DNA of 64,000 nt from Alicyclobacillus_A sp963788285 (GCA_963788285.1 CAWBGB010000017.1:1-64000), one strand, 5' to 3'; numbered from the stretch's first letter, positions 38,817 through 48,539 are shown. A program made the numbers and translations. The notes: generated by a model from the letters alone, not told the origin.

Positions 38817-40001
38817 ATGGCAGTCGAGTTCACCTATGTGCGTTCACTGGTAGAACAGGTTACGGAAGACGTCGTCCAATGGCGACGCTACTTGCACCAA
38901 AACCCTGAGTTGTCATTCGAAGAGGAGAAGACGTCGCAATTCGTCTACGACACACTGGCTTCGTTTGGCGGACTGGAACTCTCGAGGCCGACGAAGACGA
39001 GTGTCGTGGCACGTTTGAAGGGTTCCTTTCCTGGACCAGTTTTAGCCATTCGTGCAGACATGGATGCATTGCCGATTACAGAGGAGAACAATTTTGACTT
39101 TGCCTCCAAGACACCAGGAAAAATGCATGCTTGTGGACACGATGGCCACACGGCGATGTTGCTCGGTACCGCAAAGATCCTGTCTGGCCTCGCCGACAAG
39201 ATCCACGGTGAAGTTCGTTTCATCTTCCAACATGCAGAGGAACTCTTCCCGGGCGGGGCACAACAAATGGTGGACGCAGGGGTGATGGAAGGCGTTGATT
39301 CCGTCATTGGCATTCACCTTTGGTCACCACTAGAGGTCGGAAAAATCGCAGTGAGATCCGGCCCGTTGATGGCGGCACCGGACACATTTTACATCACTAT
39401 TCGCGGCAAAGGCGGCCACGCAGCCCAGCCGCATGCCACGGTGGACCCCATCGTGATTGCTGCGCAAGTGGTGACCAACCTTCAACACATTGTTTCTCGC
39501 AATACGGACCCACTGGATCCCCTCGTATTGTCCGTTACACAGTTCCACGCTGGAACTGCACACAACATCATTCCGGAGACTGTGGAGTTAAACGGGACGG
39601 TGCGTTCGTTCAAGCCGGAACTTCGAACGGAAGTGCCGCGCCTCATGGAGCAAATTGTAAAGGGAATCACCGAGGCGCACGGAGCTACATACGAGTTCCG
39701 CTACGAACAGGGCTATCGCCCGGTTATCAACGACGAGGCAGTGACTGAAAAGGTCCGCCAGGCACTGATTGACGTCTTTGGGGAAGACGTCGTGATTGAA
39801 GGAGAACCACACATGGGCGGCGAGGACTTCTCTGCATACCAAAGCGTCACGCCAGGCACGTTCTTCAACGTTGGAGCCGGCAACGTCGAAAAGGGCATTG
39901 TCTACCCGCATCACCATCCCAAGTTCACCATCGATGAGAATTCTCTGCCCATCGGTGTGGAAGCCTTCGTTGGAATTGTCCTGAAGACACTCGCAGAGTA
40001 A
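38817..40001 (+). CDS. M20 family amidohydrolase
   Basis: Cytosolic zinc (or Mn) peptidase-like enzyme of 394 residues, of the hippurate hydrolase / N-acyl amino acid amidohydrolase type. Visible metal and catalytic motifs: ADMDALPITEEN, MHACGHDGHTAML, FIFQHAEELFPGGA, IGIHLWSP and HMGGEDFSAY. A dimerisation domain occupies about 185-300. It cleaves the acyl group from an amino acid. GGAGG precedes ATG 38,817. First gene of an apparent catabolic operon reaching the symporter. Confidence 0.88.
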   Translation: MAVEFTYVRSLVEQVTEDVVQWRRYLHQNPELSFEEEKTSQFVYDTLASFGGLELSRPTKTSVVARLKGSFPGPVLAIRADMDALPITEENNFDFASKTPGKMHACGHDGHTAMLLGTAKILSGLADKIHGEVRFIFQHAEELFPGGAQQMVDAGVMEGVDSVIGIHLWSPLEVGKIAVRSGPLMAAPDTFYITIRGKGGHAAQPHATVDPIVIAAQVVTNLQHIVSRNTDPLDPLVLSVTQFHAGTAHNIIPETVELNGTVRSFKPELRTEVPRLMEQIVKGITEAHGATYEFRYEQGYRPVINDEAVTEKVRQALIDVFGEDVVIEGEPHMGGEDFSAYQSVTPGTFFNVGAGNVEKGIVYPHHHPKFTIDENSLPIGVEAFVGIVLKTLAE

Positions 40002-40041
40002 TGCGTCATTTTGAAATGCCTGAGGGAAGGAGGTGGCGTCA

Positions 40042-40260
40042 TTGTCCATTCGATGGCTCACGCTCGTACCATTGATTGGAATTTTTATTGGCGTGATTTT
40101 TGCTAACCATGTTACGCCGATTGTGCTAGGCATGCCGTTCTTATTCTTTTACATCGTACTTTGGGTCGTGCTCACATCTTTGTGCATGGCCATCGTGTAC
40201 AAGTTTGATCCCATCAATCAGGAGGGAGACGAACCCCCATGCACACGTCATCCATCGTGA
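40042..40260 (+). CDS. DUF3311 small membrane subunit
   Basis: A 72-residue protein with two helices (about 5-23 and 30-55). DUF3311 proteins stand before sodium:solute symporters (compare YhdT-PanF) and probably form a small subunit. TTG 40,042 has AAGGAGG eight bases upstream. Its last 22 bases overlap the symporter start. Confidence 0.75.
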   Translation: MSIRWLTLVPLIGIFIGVIFANHVTPIVLGMPFLFFYIVLWVVLTSLCMAIVYKFDPINQEGDEPPCTRHPS

Positions 40261-41669
40261 TCATCTTCATCACCATCGTCGTGTCACTGATTTTAGGCCT
40301 CCTCGCGCAGCGGCGGAAGCAGATGAACTTGGAACAGTGGTCGGTGGGTGGCCGCGGCTTTGGCATTCTGTTGGTATTTCTCCTGATGGCAGGCGAAATT
40401 TACACGACATTCACGTTCCTCGGTGGAAGCGGGTGGGCGTACGGAACAGGGGGCCCTACCGTTTATATCTTGGCTTACGGTGCCGTAGCCTATCTTTTTT
40501 CGTACTTTCTGTTGCCGCCCATCTGGCGTTACGCAAAGGAACACAAACTCATATCGCAATCGGACTTTTTTAATCAGATGTTTGACAGCAAGTGGCTCGG
40601 TATTCTGGTTGCGGTAGTCGGCGTTGTCGCCATTGTACCTTATCTCCAGTCACAGATGACAGGCCTTGGACTGATTGTGCAAACGGCATCCTACGGCACC
40701 ATCAACCAAGCAACGGCCATCGCTATCGCGATGGTTGTCCTCGCCTTCTACGTGACGATAAGTGGCATTCACGGCACGGCTTGGACGGCTGTGTTGAAGG
40801 ACATTATGATTTTAATTGTTGTCGTGGTGGTAGGGATTGCATTACCAGCTCATGTTGGCGGCTTGCACGCGATGTTTACGAAAATCAATGCAGAAAGGCC
40901 GGGATTTTTGACGCTGGGTGCACATGGCATGGGTATTCCGTGGTTCATGTCCACCGTAGTCTTGACCGGCCTTGGTTTTTACATGTGGCCACACGCCTTT
41001 GGCGCGGTGTACTCCGCCAAGAATGAGCGCGTCTTCCGCCGGAATGCGATTTTCCTGCCGCTATATCAATTGATTCTGCTTTTCGTGTTTTTCGCAGGAT
41101 TTGCGGCGATTTTGATTGTGCCTGGGCTGAAGAACTCTAACCTCGCACTGCTTGCAGCGGTTCAGAAGGTGTTTCCCGCGTGGGTCGCAGGTATCATTGG
41201 TGGAGCAGGTGTACTGACCGCAATCGTGCCAGGTTCCTTGATGCTCATGTGTGCTGGAACCTTGATTGCTGAAAACATTTACCGTCCGCTTGTACACCAC
41301 ACATCGGATCAAAAGGTGCAGACGGTTGCCCGCGTTTTTGTGTGGATTGTGGCCGCCGTCACATTTATCTTTTCCATTCACAGCAACGCAGCGATTGTAA
41401 CTCTGTTGCTGATGGGTTACAATTTTGTGTCACAGTTCTTCCCGACGGTGCTTCTGTCGCTCTTTGCCAGAAGTTCAGTGACCAAAGTTGGCGCGTTCTC
41501 TGGTATCCTCGTGGGTGTGGCATTGGTAGTCTATTTCACCCTGACAAAGCAGTCGCTTCTGTGGGGTGTGAACACCGGTTTCTGGGCGCTATTGGTGAAC
41601 TTCGTTGTGGTTCTTGCGGTGTCTGCTGTGGCGCGCGATGTGAAGTCGGAGCAGTCTGCCACTGCATGA
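40239..41669 (+). CDS. Sodium:solute symporter (SSF family)
   Basis: A 476-residue membrane carrier with about 13 helices, driving uptake with sodium. Family text includes EQWSVGGRGFGILLVFLLMA, QSDFFNQMFDSKW and the TM region VTISGIHGTAWTAVLKD. GGAGGGAGACG precedes ATG 40,239. Translationally coupled to DUF3311 and flanked by two amide hydrolases, so the substrate is plausibly an N-substituted amino acid or similar amide; not provable from sequence. Confidence 0.88.
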   Translation: MHTSSIVIIFITIVVSLILGLLAQRRKQMNLEQWSVGGRGFGILLVFLLMAGEIYTTFTFLGGSGWAYGTGGPTVYILAYGAVAYLFSYFLLPPIWRYAKEHKLISQSDFFNQMFDSKWLGILVAVVGVVAIVPYLQSQMTGLGLIVQTASYGTINQATAIAIAMVVLAFYVTISGIHGTAWTAVLKDIMILIVVVVVGIALPAHVGGLHAMFTKINAERPGFLTLGAHGMGIPWFMSTVVLTGLGFYMWPHAFGAVYSAKNERVFRRNAIFLPLYQLILLFVFFAGFAAILIVPGLKNSNLALLAAVQKVFPAWVAGIIGGAGVLTAIVPGSLMLMCAGTLIAENIYRPLVHHTSDQKVQTVARVFVWIVAAVTFIFSIHSNAAIVTLLLMGYNFVSQFFPTVLLSLFARSSVTKVGAFSGILVGVALVVYFTLTKQSLLWGVNTGFWALLVNFVVVLAVSAVARDVKSEQSATA

Positions 41670-41686
41670 TTGGTTATTGGTTATCG

Positions 41687-41722
41687 GAAGGCATTGCGTT
41701 GCGCGCATCGCAGTGCCTTCTT
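41687..41722 (+). terminator. Hairpin between symporter and second hydrolase
   Basis: GAAGGCATTGCG and CGCAGTGCCTTC form a 12-base stem (one mismatch) followed by TTGT. It may be a weak terminator or a processing hairpin that sets lower expression downstream. Confidence 0.45.
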
Positions 41723-41746
41723 GTCATCAATGTGGGGGGGACGTTT

Positions 41747-42973
41747 ATGGTGAACCAAGAGAGACTGTGGCGGCGCCTGATGGCACTGGGCGAAATCGGG
41801 CAGCAACCATCCGGCGGAATCACGCGATTGTCTTTTACTGCAGAGGAGCGTGCTGCTAAGGATTTGGTTCGGCAGTGGATGGTTGAAGCAGGTCTAGCCG
41901 TCCGGGAGGATGCGGTCGGGAACCTGATTGGTCGGAGAGAGGGAAAAGTTGCTGAAGCGGCGGTGGTACTGACGGGATCGCACCTGGATTCGGTGTTGAA
42001 CGGAGGCAACTTCGATGGACCCCTTGGCGTCTTGTGTGCGGTGGAGGCGGTGCAGTGTATGAACGAGGCGGGGGTTCAGACCGATAGGCCCATTGAAGTC
42101 ATCGCGTTCACGGACGAAGAGGGCGCTCGGTTTCGGTTTGGCATGATTGGCAGCCGAGCACTCGCTGGAACCTTAACCTTGGACGAGCTTAAAGCTACAG
42201 ATTCGGATGGCATCAGCATTGTAGAAGCGATGCGACAAGCTGGATTGAATCCGGCGAAGATCTCTGAGGCCGCTCGCCCCAAAGGTTCCGTTTACGCGTA
42301 CGTGGAGGCGCACATTGAGCAAGGCAAGGTCCTTGAGCAGGCGGACTTGTCGGTTGGCGTTGTCACAGGCCTTGCAGGCCCGTTGTGGTTGAAGTTTACC
42401 ATCACAGGACAAGCGTTACATGCGGGGACAACTCCGATGTCGATGCGGCACGATGCGCTCGTGGGTGCGGCGGAGATTTTGCAGGTCATCGAGCGGGAAA
42501 CCCGCAAAGAGGAGAGAACGGTCGGTACCGTGGGGCAACTGAGTGTGTTTCCAGGTGGCGTCAACATCATTCCCGGACGTGTGGAATTCACGTTGGACTT
42601 GCGCGATGTTGACGTAGATACGAGGAAGAACGTGGAGTTACGGATTCGCCAACAGGCCAGGCAAATATGCGATGCGCGTGGATTGGCGTTCGACGTAGAA
42701 GTCTTGCAGGACATAGCACCGGTTCACTGCTCCATTGACATCCAGGATGCGGTGTACGAAGCGTGTGCGGCACTTGGCATCAAGACCATTCCGGTGGTCA
42801 GTGGTGCGGGTCACGATTGCATGCAGCTTCGGGACCTATGTCCCGTGGGTATGATTTTTGTGCGCTCGAAGGACGGTGTGAGTCATCATCCGGATGAGTG
42901 GAGTTCGCCGGAGGACTGCGCAGCAGGGGCGGCTGTCTTATATCACACACTGTTGAAGCTCGCAACCGTTTGA
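41747..42973 (+). CDS. Zn-dependent hydrolase of the allantoate / N-carbamoyl-amino-acid amidohydrolase family
   Basis: A 408-residue M20 enzyme that hydrolyses carbamoyl or ureido amides. Metal motifs: TGSHLDSVLNGGNFDGPLGV, FTDEEGARF, AHIEQGKVLEQ, the substrate-site HAGTTPMSMRHDAL and the final SGAGHDCMQL. ATG 41,747 lies six bases after GGGGGGGA. Frame open far upstream inside the symporter is not coding. Allantoate amidohydrolase, carbamoylase and ureidopropionase cannot be told apart by eye. Confidence 0.85.
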   Translation: MVNQERLWRRLMALGEIGQQPSGGITRLSFTAEERAAKDLVRQWMVEAGLAVREDAVGNLIGRREGKVAEAAVVLTGSHLDSVLNGGNFDGPLGVLCAVEAVQCMNEAGVQTDRPIEVIAFTDEEGARFRFGMIGSRALAGTLTLDELKATDSDGISIVEAMRQAGLNPAKISEAARPKGSVYAYVEAHIEQGKVLEQADLSVGVVTGLAGPLWLKFTITGQALHAGTTPMSMRHDALVGAAEILQVIERETRKEERTVGTVGQLSVFPGGVNIIPGRVEFTLDLRDVDVDTRKNVELRIRQQARQICDARGLAFDVEVLQDIAPVHCSIDIQDAVYEACAALGIKTIPVVSGAGHDCMQLRDLCPVGMIFVRSKDGVSHHPDEWSSPEDCAAGAAVLYHTLLKLATV

Positions 42974-43121
42974 TGCGGTTGACTTGTCTCTCTGCTGTAT
43001 CTACAATTACTAACAATAGCGGTTTTCTTAATATTTATGTAATCTGTTTAATTTATTGGAAAAACGATATCGTCAGAGGTTTAGAGTTTAAACGAATAGT
43101 TTGCCACGAGGAGGCACGCGC

Positions 43122-44810
43122 ATGCAAAGACCAACGGATGACAATGTACGGGTCATCATGAATGGCACCGTGAACATGGAGTACCCACTGGCTCAGGTGA
43201 GCATGTGGATGGAAGAATACAGCCACCCGGTCGGTTCAGTCGCTCACTTTCTCTGTGACCGACACGATGGCAATAAAGTCGCATTAAACTACGAGGATGC
43301 AACGGGACAGCGACAAGCTTTTACGTTCGCCGACTTGCACGACCTCTCCGCCCGGTTTGCAAGCGTTTTGCGAGACTTGGGAATCGTCCACGGGGATAGG
43401 GTTGCCATTTTATTGCCGAAGAGTCCAGAGCTGGTCATCGCTGTTCTTGCGGTGTGGCGACTCGGTGCCGTGCACGTACCTCTTTTCACTGCGTTCGGTC
43501 CGCAGGCCATCGCTCATCGCGTGGAGAATAGCGGTGCGCGTGTGATTATCACCGACACAGTCAATCGATCTAAGCTTGACGGGACGGCTGACGGGGTGGG
43601 CTCCGTCAACACGGAGCGCGTACACGTTGTGACGGTTGCCAGAGGGGATGACACTCTTTATGCCTCAGACGTGTCGTTCCGGGAGGCACTGGAAACGGCA
43701 GCGCCGCTGACGGAGTCTGTTTCAGTTTCTGGAGACGACCTCTTCATCCTGCTCTATACATCTGGCACAGCAGGACATCCTAAGGGGGTGGAGGTACCTG
43801 TTCGGGCGCTTGCGGCGTTTGAGGCGTACATGCGCTTCGGGCTGGACCTGCGGGAGGACGATGTGTTCTGGAACATGGCCGACCCCGGTTGGGCCTATGG
43901 CTTGTACTACGGGCTGATCGGCCCTCTTCTTTTGGGGAACACGACCATGATGGTGAATGCGCCTTTTGATGCGACCGAAGTCTATCGCCGCTTAAGGGAA
44001 TACCGCGTCACCAACTTCGCTGCCGCACCCACCGTCTACCGATCCATGCGCGCCAAAGGTGTGCCGGAGGGTCTGAAGGACCAGCTACACCTGCGTGTCC
44101 TCTCAAGCGCGGGGGAACCGCTCAACCCTGACGTCGTTGACTGGGCGGAGGCAAACCTGGGCTTACCCATTCACGACCACTACGGCCAAACTGAGCATGG
44201 CATGGTGGTCAACAACCACCACTTTCCAGCCCTGCGGCGACCGCTCCGGTCGGGGTCAATGGGACACCCTATGCCAGGATACCGGATTGTGGTTGTCAAT
44301 TCTGAGGGGATGGAACTTCCCCCAGGCACCGAGGGTCAGGTGGCAGTGGACATCGAACAATCGCCGCTGTACTGGTTCCGTGGTTACTTTGCAGATCCCG
44401 AGCGGACGGCAGAACGCTTTCCGGCAGGTCCGCGCTATTACTTTATGGGAGACGCGGCGAGCCAAGATGCCGATGGGTACATCTATTTCTCTGGCCGCGC
44501 GGATGACATCATCAGTAGTGCCGGCTACCGAATTGGTCCCTTCGAGGTGGAGAGCGCTTTGATGGGACACGGGGCGGTGGCGGAAGCGGCGGCGGTCGGC
44601 GTGCCTGATGAGCGGCGCGGCGAAATTGTGAAGGCATACGTCGTGTTGCGGCCGGGACATACTCCCTCCGACGCATTGACGAAAGAATTGCGGGAATTTG
44701 TCAAAGGCACCCTGTCTGCGCATGCGTACCCGCGCGAGATTGAATTCGTCGAAGCCTTGCCGAAGACGCCGAGTGGCAAGGTACAGCGTTTCCTGTTACG
44801 ACGCCAGTAA
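43122..44810 (+). CDS. AMP-forming acyl-CoA synthetase
   Basis: A 562-residue ANL-superfamily ligase that activates a carboxylate as CoA thioester through acyl-AMP. Motifs: P-loop-like LLYTSGTAGHPKGVE, DHYGQTEHGM, GDAASQDADGYIYFSGRADD and the catalytic Lys in LPKTPSGKVQR. Length and the GYRIGPFEVES hinge fit acetyl/propionyl or medium-chain synthetases. ATG 43,122 follows GAGGAGG by seven bases. Its place after the amidohydrolases suggests it activates the acid they release; inference. Confidence 0.88.
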   Translation: MQRPTDDNVRVIMNGTVNMEYPLAQVSMWMEEYSHPVGSVAHFLCDRHDGNKVALNYEDATGQRQAFTFADLHDLSARFASVLRDLGIVHGDRVAILLPKSPELVIAVLAVWRLGAVHVPLFTAFGPQAIAHRVENSGARVIITDTVNRSKLDGTADGVGSVNTERVHVVTVARGDDTLYASDVSFREALETAAPLTESVSVSGDDLFILLYTSGTAGHPKGVEVPVRALAAFEAYMRFGLDLREDDVFWNMADPGWAYGLYYGLIGPLLLGNTTMMVNAPFDATEVYRRLREYRVTNFAAAPTVYRSMRAKGVPEGLKDQLHLRVLSSAGEPLNPDVVDWAEANLGLPIHDHYGQTEHGMVVNNHHFPALRRPLRSGSMGHPMPGYRIVVVNSEGMELPPGTEGQVAVDIEQSPLYWFRGYFADPERTAERFPAGPRYYFMGDAASQDADGYIYFSGRADDIISSAGYRIGPFEVESALMGHGAVAEAAAVGVPDERRGEIVKAYVVLRPGHTPSDALTKELREFVKGTLSAHAYPREIEFVEALPKTPSGKVQRFLLRRQ

Positions 44811-45140
44811 CTGCTGGATTACGTATATGGAGGGATTGGAATCCCCGTGCTTCACGTCATTACCGGACGGGTAGTCACGCCTGTCCGGTGATGGTCATTC
44901 CATGCTAACACACTACACGCAACCGGCCTGAAAGGCTGATTGTAGACACCCACGTTCATCCTATTTCGGTCCTCTATTAACTATCCCACCTCCTTTATTT
45001 GTCTTTCATCAGGCAACGAATCCACCTTTTTCGCCGCGTACATGTGGTATTCGCCAATTCTACTCCCTACGGGATGGGTGTCTTGTACCCCCTGCCCTGT
45101 CCACCGATACACTAGGAGAAACTGTGAGGGAGGGATAAGG
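44811..45140. other. Intergenic region before the spore-coat cluster
   Basis: About 330 bases. A hairpin (TTACCGGAC with GTCCGGTGA, about 44,861-44,890) lies after the ligase gene but has no T run. The rest shows no gene. No clear SigE/SigK promoter could be fixed by eye. Confidence 0.4.
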
Positions 45141-46457
45141 GTGGCGGAGTACATGATTTGTCCTTGGATAAACGATGGATACGCAGATCCGGACATGACG
45201 GTGCCACCGGAAGTGGAGGCCCTTGCCCAAAAGGTAATGTCTAGATACGACATGAAAGTCAACAACAAGACACTCATTACCGCAAAGTCTGACAAAGGGG
45301 GGGCAATTTGGAAAATTGACACCAACCACGGACCGCGCAGCCTAAAGGTATTGCACCGTTCACCGGAGCGAAGTCTTTTTTCTGTTGGAGCGCAAGACTA
45401 TTTGGTCAAACAACGGGCACGTGTGCCAGCCTTGATTCCGACCAAAAAAGAAAAACAACTATACACGCAAGCGGGGGGAAAGTTGTGGATTGTCACTGAC
45501 TGGGAAGAATCTCTCGTTCAGGCCTCCAAAATTGACCTCTCTGGTGCCCAAGAACTATGCTACGGTCTCGGAGAGTTCCACCGCCTGTCCAAAGGCTATG
45601 CAGAGCCAAAAGGTGCGTACCGGGCGTCGCGACTATACCGCTGGCCGAAAACGTACGACAAAGTACTGACGAAAATCGACTGGTTTCGCGTACTTGCACA
45701 AACTTACTCCGATCTGCCGGCAAGTCGGACCCTTTTACAGGTTGTGGATAAATATGAGGAACAGGCGCGACAGGCCATTCGACTGTTAGAGCAATCTCCG
45801 TACGCTCAACTAGCCGCCCGAGGCGAGTCGGAATGGGGGCTTGTTCACCAGGACTATGGCTGGTCGAACGGACAACAGGGGCGCGGCGGCATTTGGATCA
45901 TTGATTTGGACGGCGTGGCATTTGACTTGCCCATTCGCGACTTACGAAAACTAATTGCTTCCACGATGGATGACATGGGTGTGTGGGACGTGACTTGGAT
46001 GCGCGGCATGATTGATGCGTATAGCAAGGCGTTCCCCTTGGAGCCCGAACTGTACCAAATGCTACTTATTGACATGGCCTTGCCCAACGAGTTCTACAAG
46101 AATATCAAGGAAATTGTCTACGATCCGACGACTTTCATGACGACGGAGCTAGAGGCCTTATTGCAGCGGCTTGAGACATCGGAGAGTACGAAGTGGTCAG
46201 CATTGAAAGAACTTGGTCTGACTGGCACGGAAGTCAAGGCAAAACGGACGGGGACAAAGGCAGAATGGACGGGGACGAAGACAGAACGGACGGGGACGAA
46301 GACAGAACGGACGGGGACGAAGACAGAACGGACGGGGACGAAGACAGAACGGACGGGGACGAAGACAGAACGGACGGGGACGAAGACAGAACGGACGGGG
46401 ACGAAGACAGAACGGACGGGCGTTAAGGCACAACGGAAGGGAGCCAAGGCACGATGA
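45141..46457 (+). CDS. CotS-like spore coat kinase with 7-residue repeat tail
   Basis: A 438-residue member of the CotS/CotI (HipA/choline-kinase-like) family, found in the spore coat. Kinase-like parts: substrate grip LKVLHRSPERSLF, hinge LWIVTDWEE, catalytic VHQDYGWSN and metal site IIDLDGVAFDLPIRDL. After about residue 365 the tail has tandem TGTKTER units, basic and Thr-rich, likely a surface or anchoring segment. GTG 45,141 follows AGGGAGG by eight bases. Its stop overlaps the next ATG. Confidence 0.82.
   Translation: MAEYMICPWINDGYADPDMTVPPEVEALAQKVMSRYDMKVNNKTLITAKSDKGGAIWKIDTNHGPRSLKVLHRSPERSLFSVGAQDYLVKQRARVPALIPTKKEKQLYTQAGGKLWIVTDWEESLVQASKIDLSGAQELCYGLGEFHRLSKGYAEPKGAYRASRLYRWPKTYDKVLTKIDWFRVLAQTYSDLPASRTLLQVVDKYEEQARQAIRLLEQSPYAQLAARGESEWGLVHQDYGWSNGQQGRGGIWIIDLDGVAFDLPIRDLRKLIASTMDDMGVWDVTWMRGMIDAYSKAFPLEPELYQMLLIDMALPNEFYKNIKEIVYDPTTFMTTELEALLQRLETSESTKWSALKELGLTGTEVKAKRTGTKAEWTGTKTERTGTKTERTGTKTERTGTKTERTGTKTERTGTKTERTGTKTERTGVKAQRKGAKAR
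46245..46427 (+). repeat. 21-bp tandem repeat in the CotS-like gene
   Basis: About eight copies of ACGGGGACGAAGACAGAACG plus G, the first and last units diverged. The array keeps all six frames nearly stop-free, producing long false ORFs on the opposite strand. Identical central copies imply recent expansion. Confidence 0.85.
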
Positions 46458-47593
46458 GAGTCTTGCTCATTGTTACCGAAAAATTACCCGTCCCTCCGAT
46501 TCGGGGCGGAGCGATTCAAACCTATATCGAAGGTGTCACCCCGTTATTGGCGAAGCAACACGAGTTGACCATTTTGGGAATTCAGGATCCGGACCTGCCT
46601 GTGAAAGAAGGTCGAAGCGGTGTACGTTACGTGAGAATTCCCGGGAAAGTGTACGACCTATACGAACAGGGGGTCGTCGAATTTCTGAGGACTGAAAAGA
46701 AGTCGTTTGACCTCATTCACATTTTCAATCGTCCGCGAATGGTGAATGCAGTCCGCCAGGTTGCACAGAATTCACGAATCGTGCTCAGTATGCACAATGA
46801 CATGTTTGTGCCTGAAAAGATCACCCCTGATGAGGCAAAGAAAGCTATTAAAAGCGTAGAGAGAATCGTAACCGTCAGTAATTATGTCGGCCAGCGAATT
46901 GTAGCAGATTATCCACGGGCCGGCAAGAAGTTGCGAACCATCTACTCTGGGGTGGATGTTGACCGATACAGTCCTCGAATACAAGAAGCAGATAGCGTTC
47001 GTAGAGAACTGCGTAAGACATTCGGGCTTGGAAATCGCGAAGTCGTTTTGTTTGTGGGACGTCTCTCTCCGAAAAAAGGGGCGGACATCTTGTTGCGCTC
47101 CATGTGGCATGTGGCCAAATCCCATCGAAATACGGCCCTGGTTCTCGTTGGGAGCAAGTGGTACAGCGACGACGAGATCAGTGACTACGTTGCATATGTA
47201 CGGGCGCTGGCTGCACGCTGCCCAATTCCGGTGGTCACGACGGGGTTTGTTGCACCGAATGAAGTGCACAAGTGGTTCTGGCTCGGCGATTTGTTTGTCT
47301 GCCCGTCTCAGTGGGAGGAACCGCTGGCAAGAGTGCACTACGAGGCGATGGCTGCACGCCTGCCCATTGTTACAACGGCGAGGGGCGGTAACCCCGAGAT
47401 CATTGTTCCGGGCACGAACGGCGTCGTCGTCGAGCAACCTGAGGATCCTAAGGCACTTGCAAATCAGATAGGAAGGCTTTTGTCTGACAGTGAGTTGAGA
47501 CAAACCATGGGACGAAACGGAAGAAGGCTTGCAAAGCAACACTACAAGTGGGACCGCGTGGCTCGGGAAATCCTGGATGTTTGGGGGACCTAA
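46454..47593 (+). CDS. CotSA-like family 4 glycosyltransferase
   Basis: A 379-residue GT-B enzyme. The N-terminal half has PVPPIRGGAIQTYIEG, an acceptor loop; the C-terminal half has VLFVGRLSPKKGADILLRSM and the EX7E region EEPLARVHYEAMAARLPIV. In Bacillus subtilis the homologous CotSA follows CotS and is a coat protein; same role likely. Overlaps the kinase gene by four bases (ATGA). Confidence 0.85.
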   Translation: MRVLLIVTEKLPVPPIRGGAIQTYIEGVTPLLAKQHELTILGIQDPDLPVKEGRSGVRYVRIPGKVYDLYEQGVVEFLRTEKKSFDLIHIFNRPRMVNAVRQVAQNSRIVLSMHNDMFVPEKITPDEAKKAIKSVERIVTVSNYVGQRIVADYPRAGKKLRTIYSGVDVDRYSPRIQEADSVRRELRKTFGLGNREVVLFVGRLSPKKGADILLRSMWHVAKSHRNTALVLVGSKWYSDDEISDYVAYVRALAARCPIPVVTTGFVAPNEVHKWFWLGDLFVCPSQWEEPLARVHYEAMAARLPIVTTARGGNPEIIVPGTNGVVVEQPEDPKALANQIGRLLSDSELRQTMGRNGRRLAKQHYKWDRVAREILDVWGT

Positions 47594-47594
47594 G

Positions 47595-48539
47595 GTGGGA
47601 ACGGTACTCGTCACCGGATGTGCAGGGTTTATTGGCTCGCATCTCTGTGAAAGACTACTTTCCGCGGGTGAGCAAGTCATTGGAATTGACGCGTTCAAGC
47701 CCAACTACGGACGGTGGATAAAAGAGCGAAATCTATCGTTTTTGCGAGATCACCCAAATTTCACCTTTCTGGAGCAGGACCTACTCGACTGTGATCTCCA
47801 TGCTCTTCTACAAGACGTTGGCGTTGTGTACCACCAGGCAGCACTCCCCGGGGTGCGTACGAGTTGGGGACATCAATTCAGGGAGTACGTGGACCAGAAC
47901 ATTCTTGTCACACAGAAACTTCTGGAGGTAGCAAAAGACGTACCCCTGAAAAAGATCATTTACGCATCCTCGTCCTCGGTGTATGGCGGGGTGTCCGGGC
48001 CTGTCGATGAGGAAGGGCCTACACGACCGATTTCACCGTACGGCGTGACCAAATTGTCCGCGGAGCAATTGTGTCAACTGTACGCCCACAACTTTGGCGT
48101 GCCAGTAGTCTCCCTTCGCTATTTTACAGTATTCGGTCCACGGCAACGCCCGGACATGGCCATACATCGGTTCATTTATGCAGTTTTGCACGACGTTCCC
48201 ATCACGGTGTACGGAGACGGTAAGCAGACGCGTGACTTCACCTTTGTGGATGATGCTCTCGACGCAAACCTCGCTGCGGCCGCGGCAACTGACTCGGGGA
48301 CCGTATTCAACATCGGCGGTGGGTGTCGGGCGAGTGTGAACGAACTGATTCAGCTCATAGAACAGTGCACTGGGAAGCAGGCGATACGCCAGTACGTTCC
48401 CGAGCAACCCGGAGATCCCAAAGATACCTGGGCAGATGTCCGCAAGGCAGCAATGCAGTTGGGGTACACACCACAGTTTGATCTGGAAAAGGGAGTGCAT
48501 CTACAAGTACAAGACCTGCGGTTACTCTACCGTTGTTGA
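47595..48539 (+). CDS. NAD-dependent sugar-nucleotide epimerase (YtcB-like)
   Basis: An extended short-chain dehydrogenase of 314 residues: GCAGFIGSHLCERLL, catalytic SSSSVYGG and YGVTKLSAEQ, and FTFVDDALDANLAAA. Probably converts UDP-glucuronate to UDP-galacturonate or epimerises UDP-glucose. GTG 47,595 starts one base after the preceding stop; TAAGG lies close upstream. Fits the ytcABC-cotSA-cotS theme. Confidence 0.85.
   Translation: MGTVLVTGCAGFIGSHLCERLLSAGEQVIGIDAFKPNYGRWIKERNLSFLRDHPNFTFLEQDLLDCDLHALLQDVGVVYHQAALPGVRTSWGHQFREYVDQNILVTQKLLEVAKDVPLKKIIYASSSSVYGGVSGPVDEEGPTRPISPYGVTKLSAEQLCQLYAHNFGVPVVSLRYFTVFGPRQRPDMAIHRFIYAVLHDVPITVYGDGKQTRDFTFVDDALDANLAAAAATDSGTVFNIGGGCRASVNELIQLIEQCTGKQAIRQYVPEQPGDPKDTWADVRKAAMQLGYTPQFDLEKGVHLQVQDLRLLYRC

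Noticed and set aside
44861..44890. T-box or other riboswitch before the CotS-like gene
   Set aside because: Only one simple hairpin; no T-box sequence, specifier loop or antiterminator could be found.
46245..46427. CRISPR array
   Set aside because: The units are contiguous with no unique spacers and encode protein repeats. The 36-bp array at 26.6 kb fails for the same reason.
46118..46447. Long minus-strand frames rich in Arg-Pro-Phe repeats
   Set aside because: They are the shadow of the 21-bp repeat in the CotS-like gene, which leaves all frames open. No ribosome site or family resemblance.
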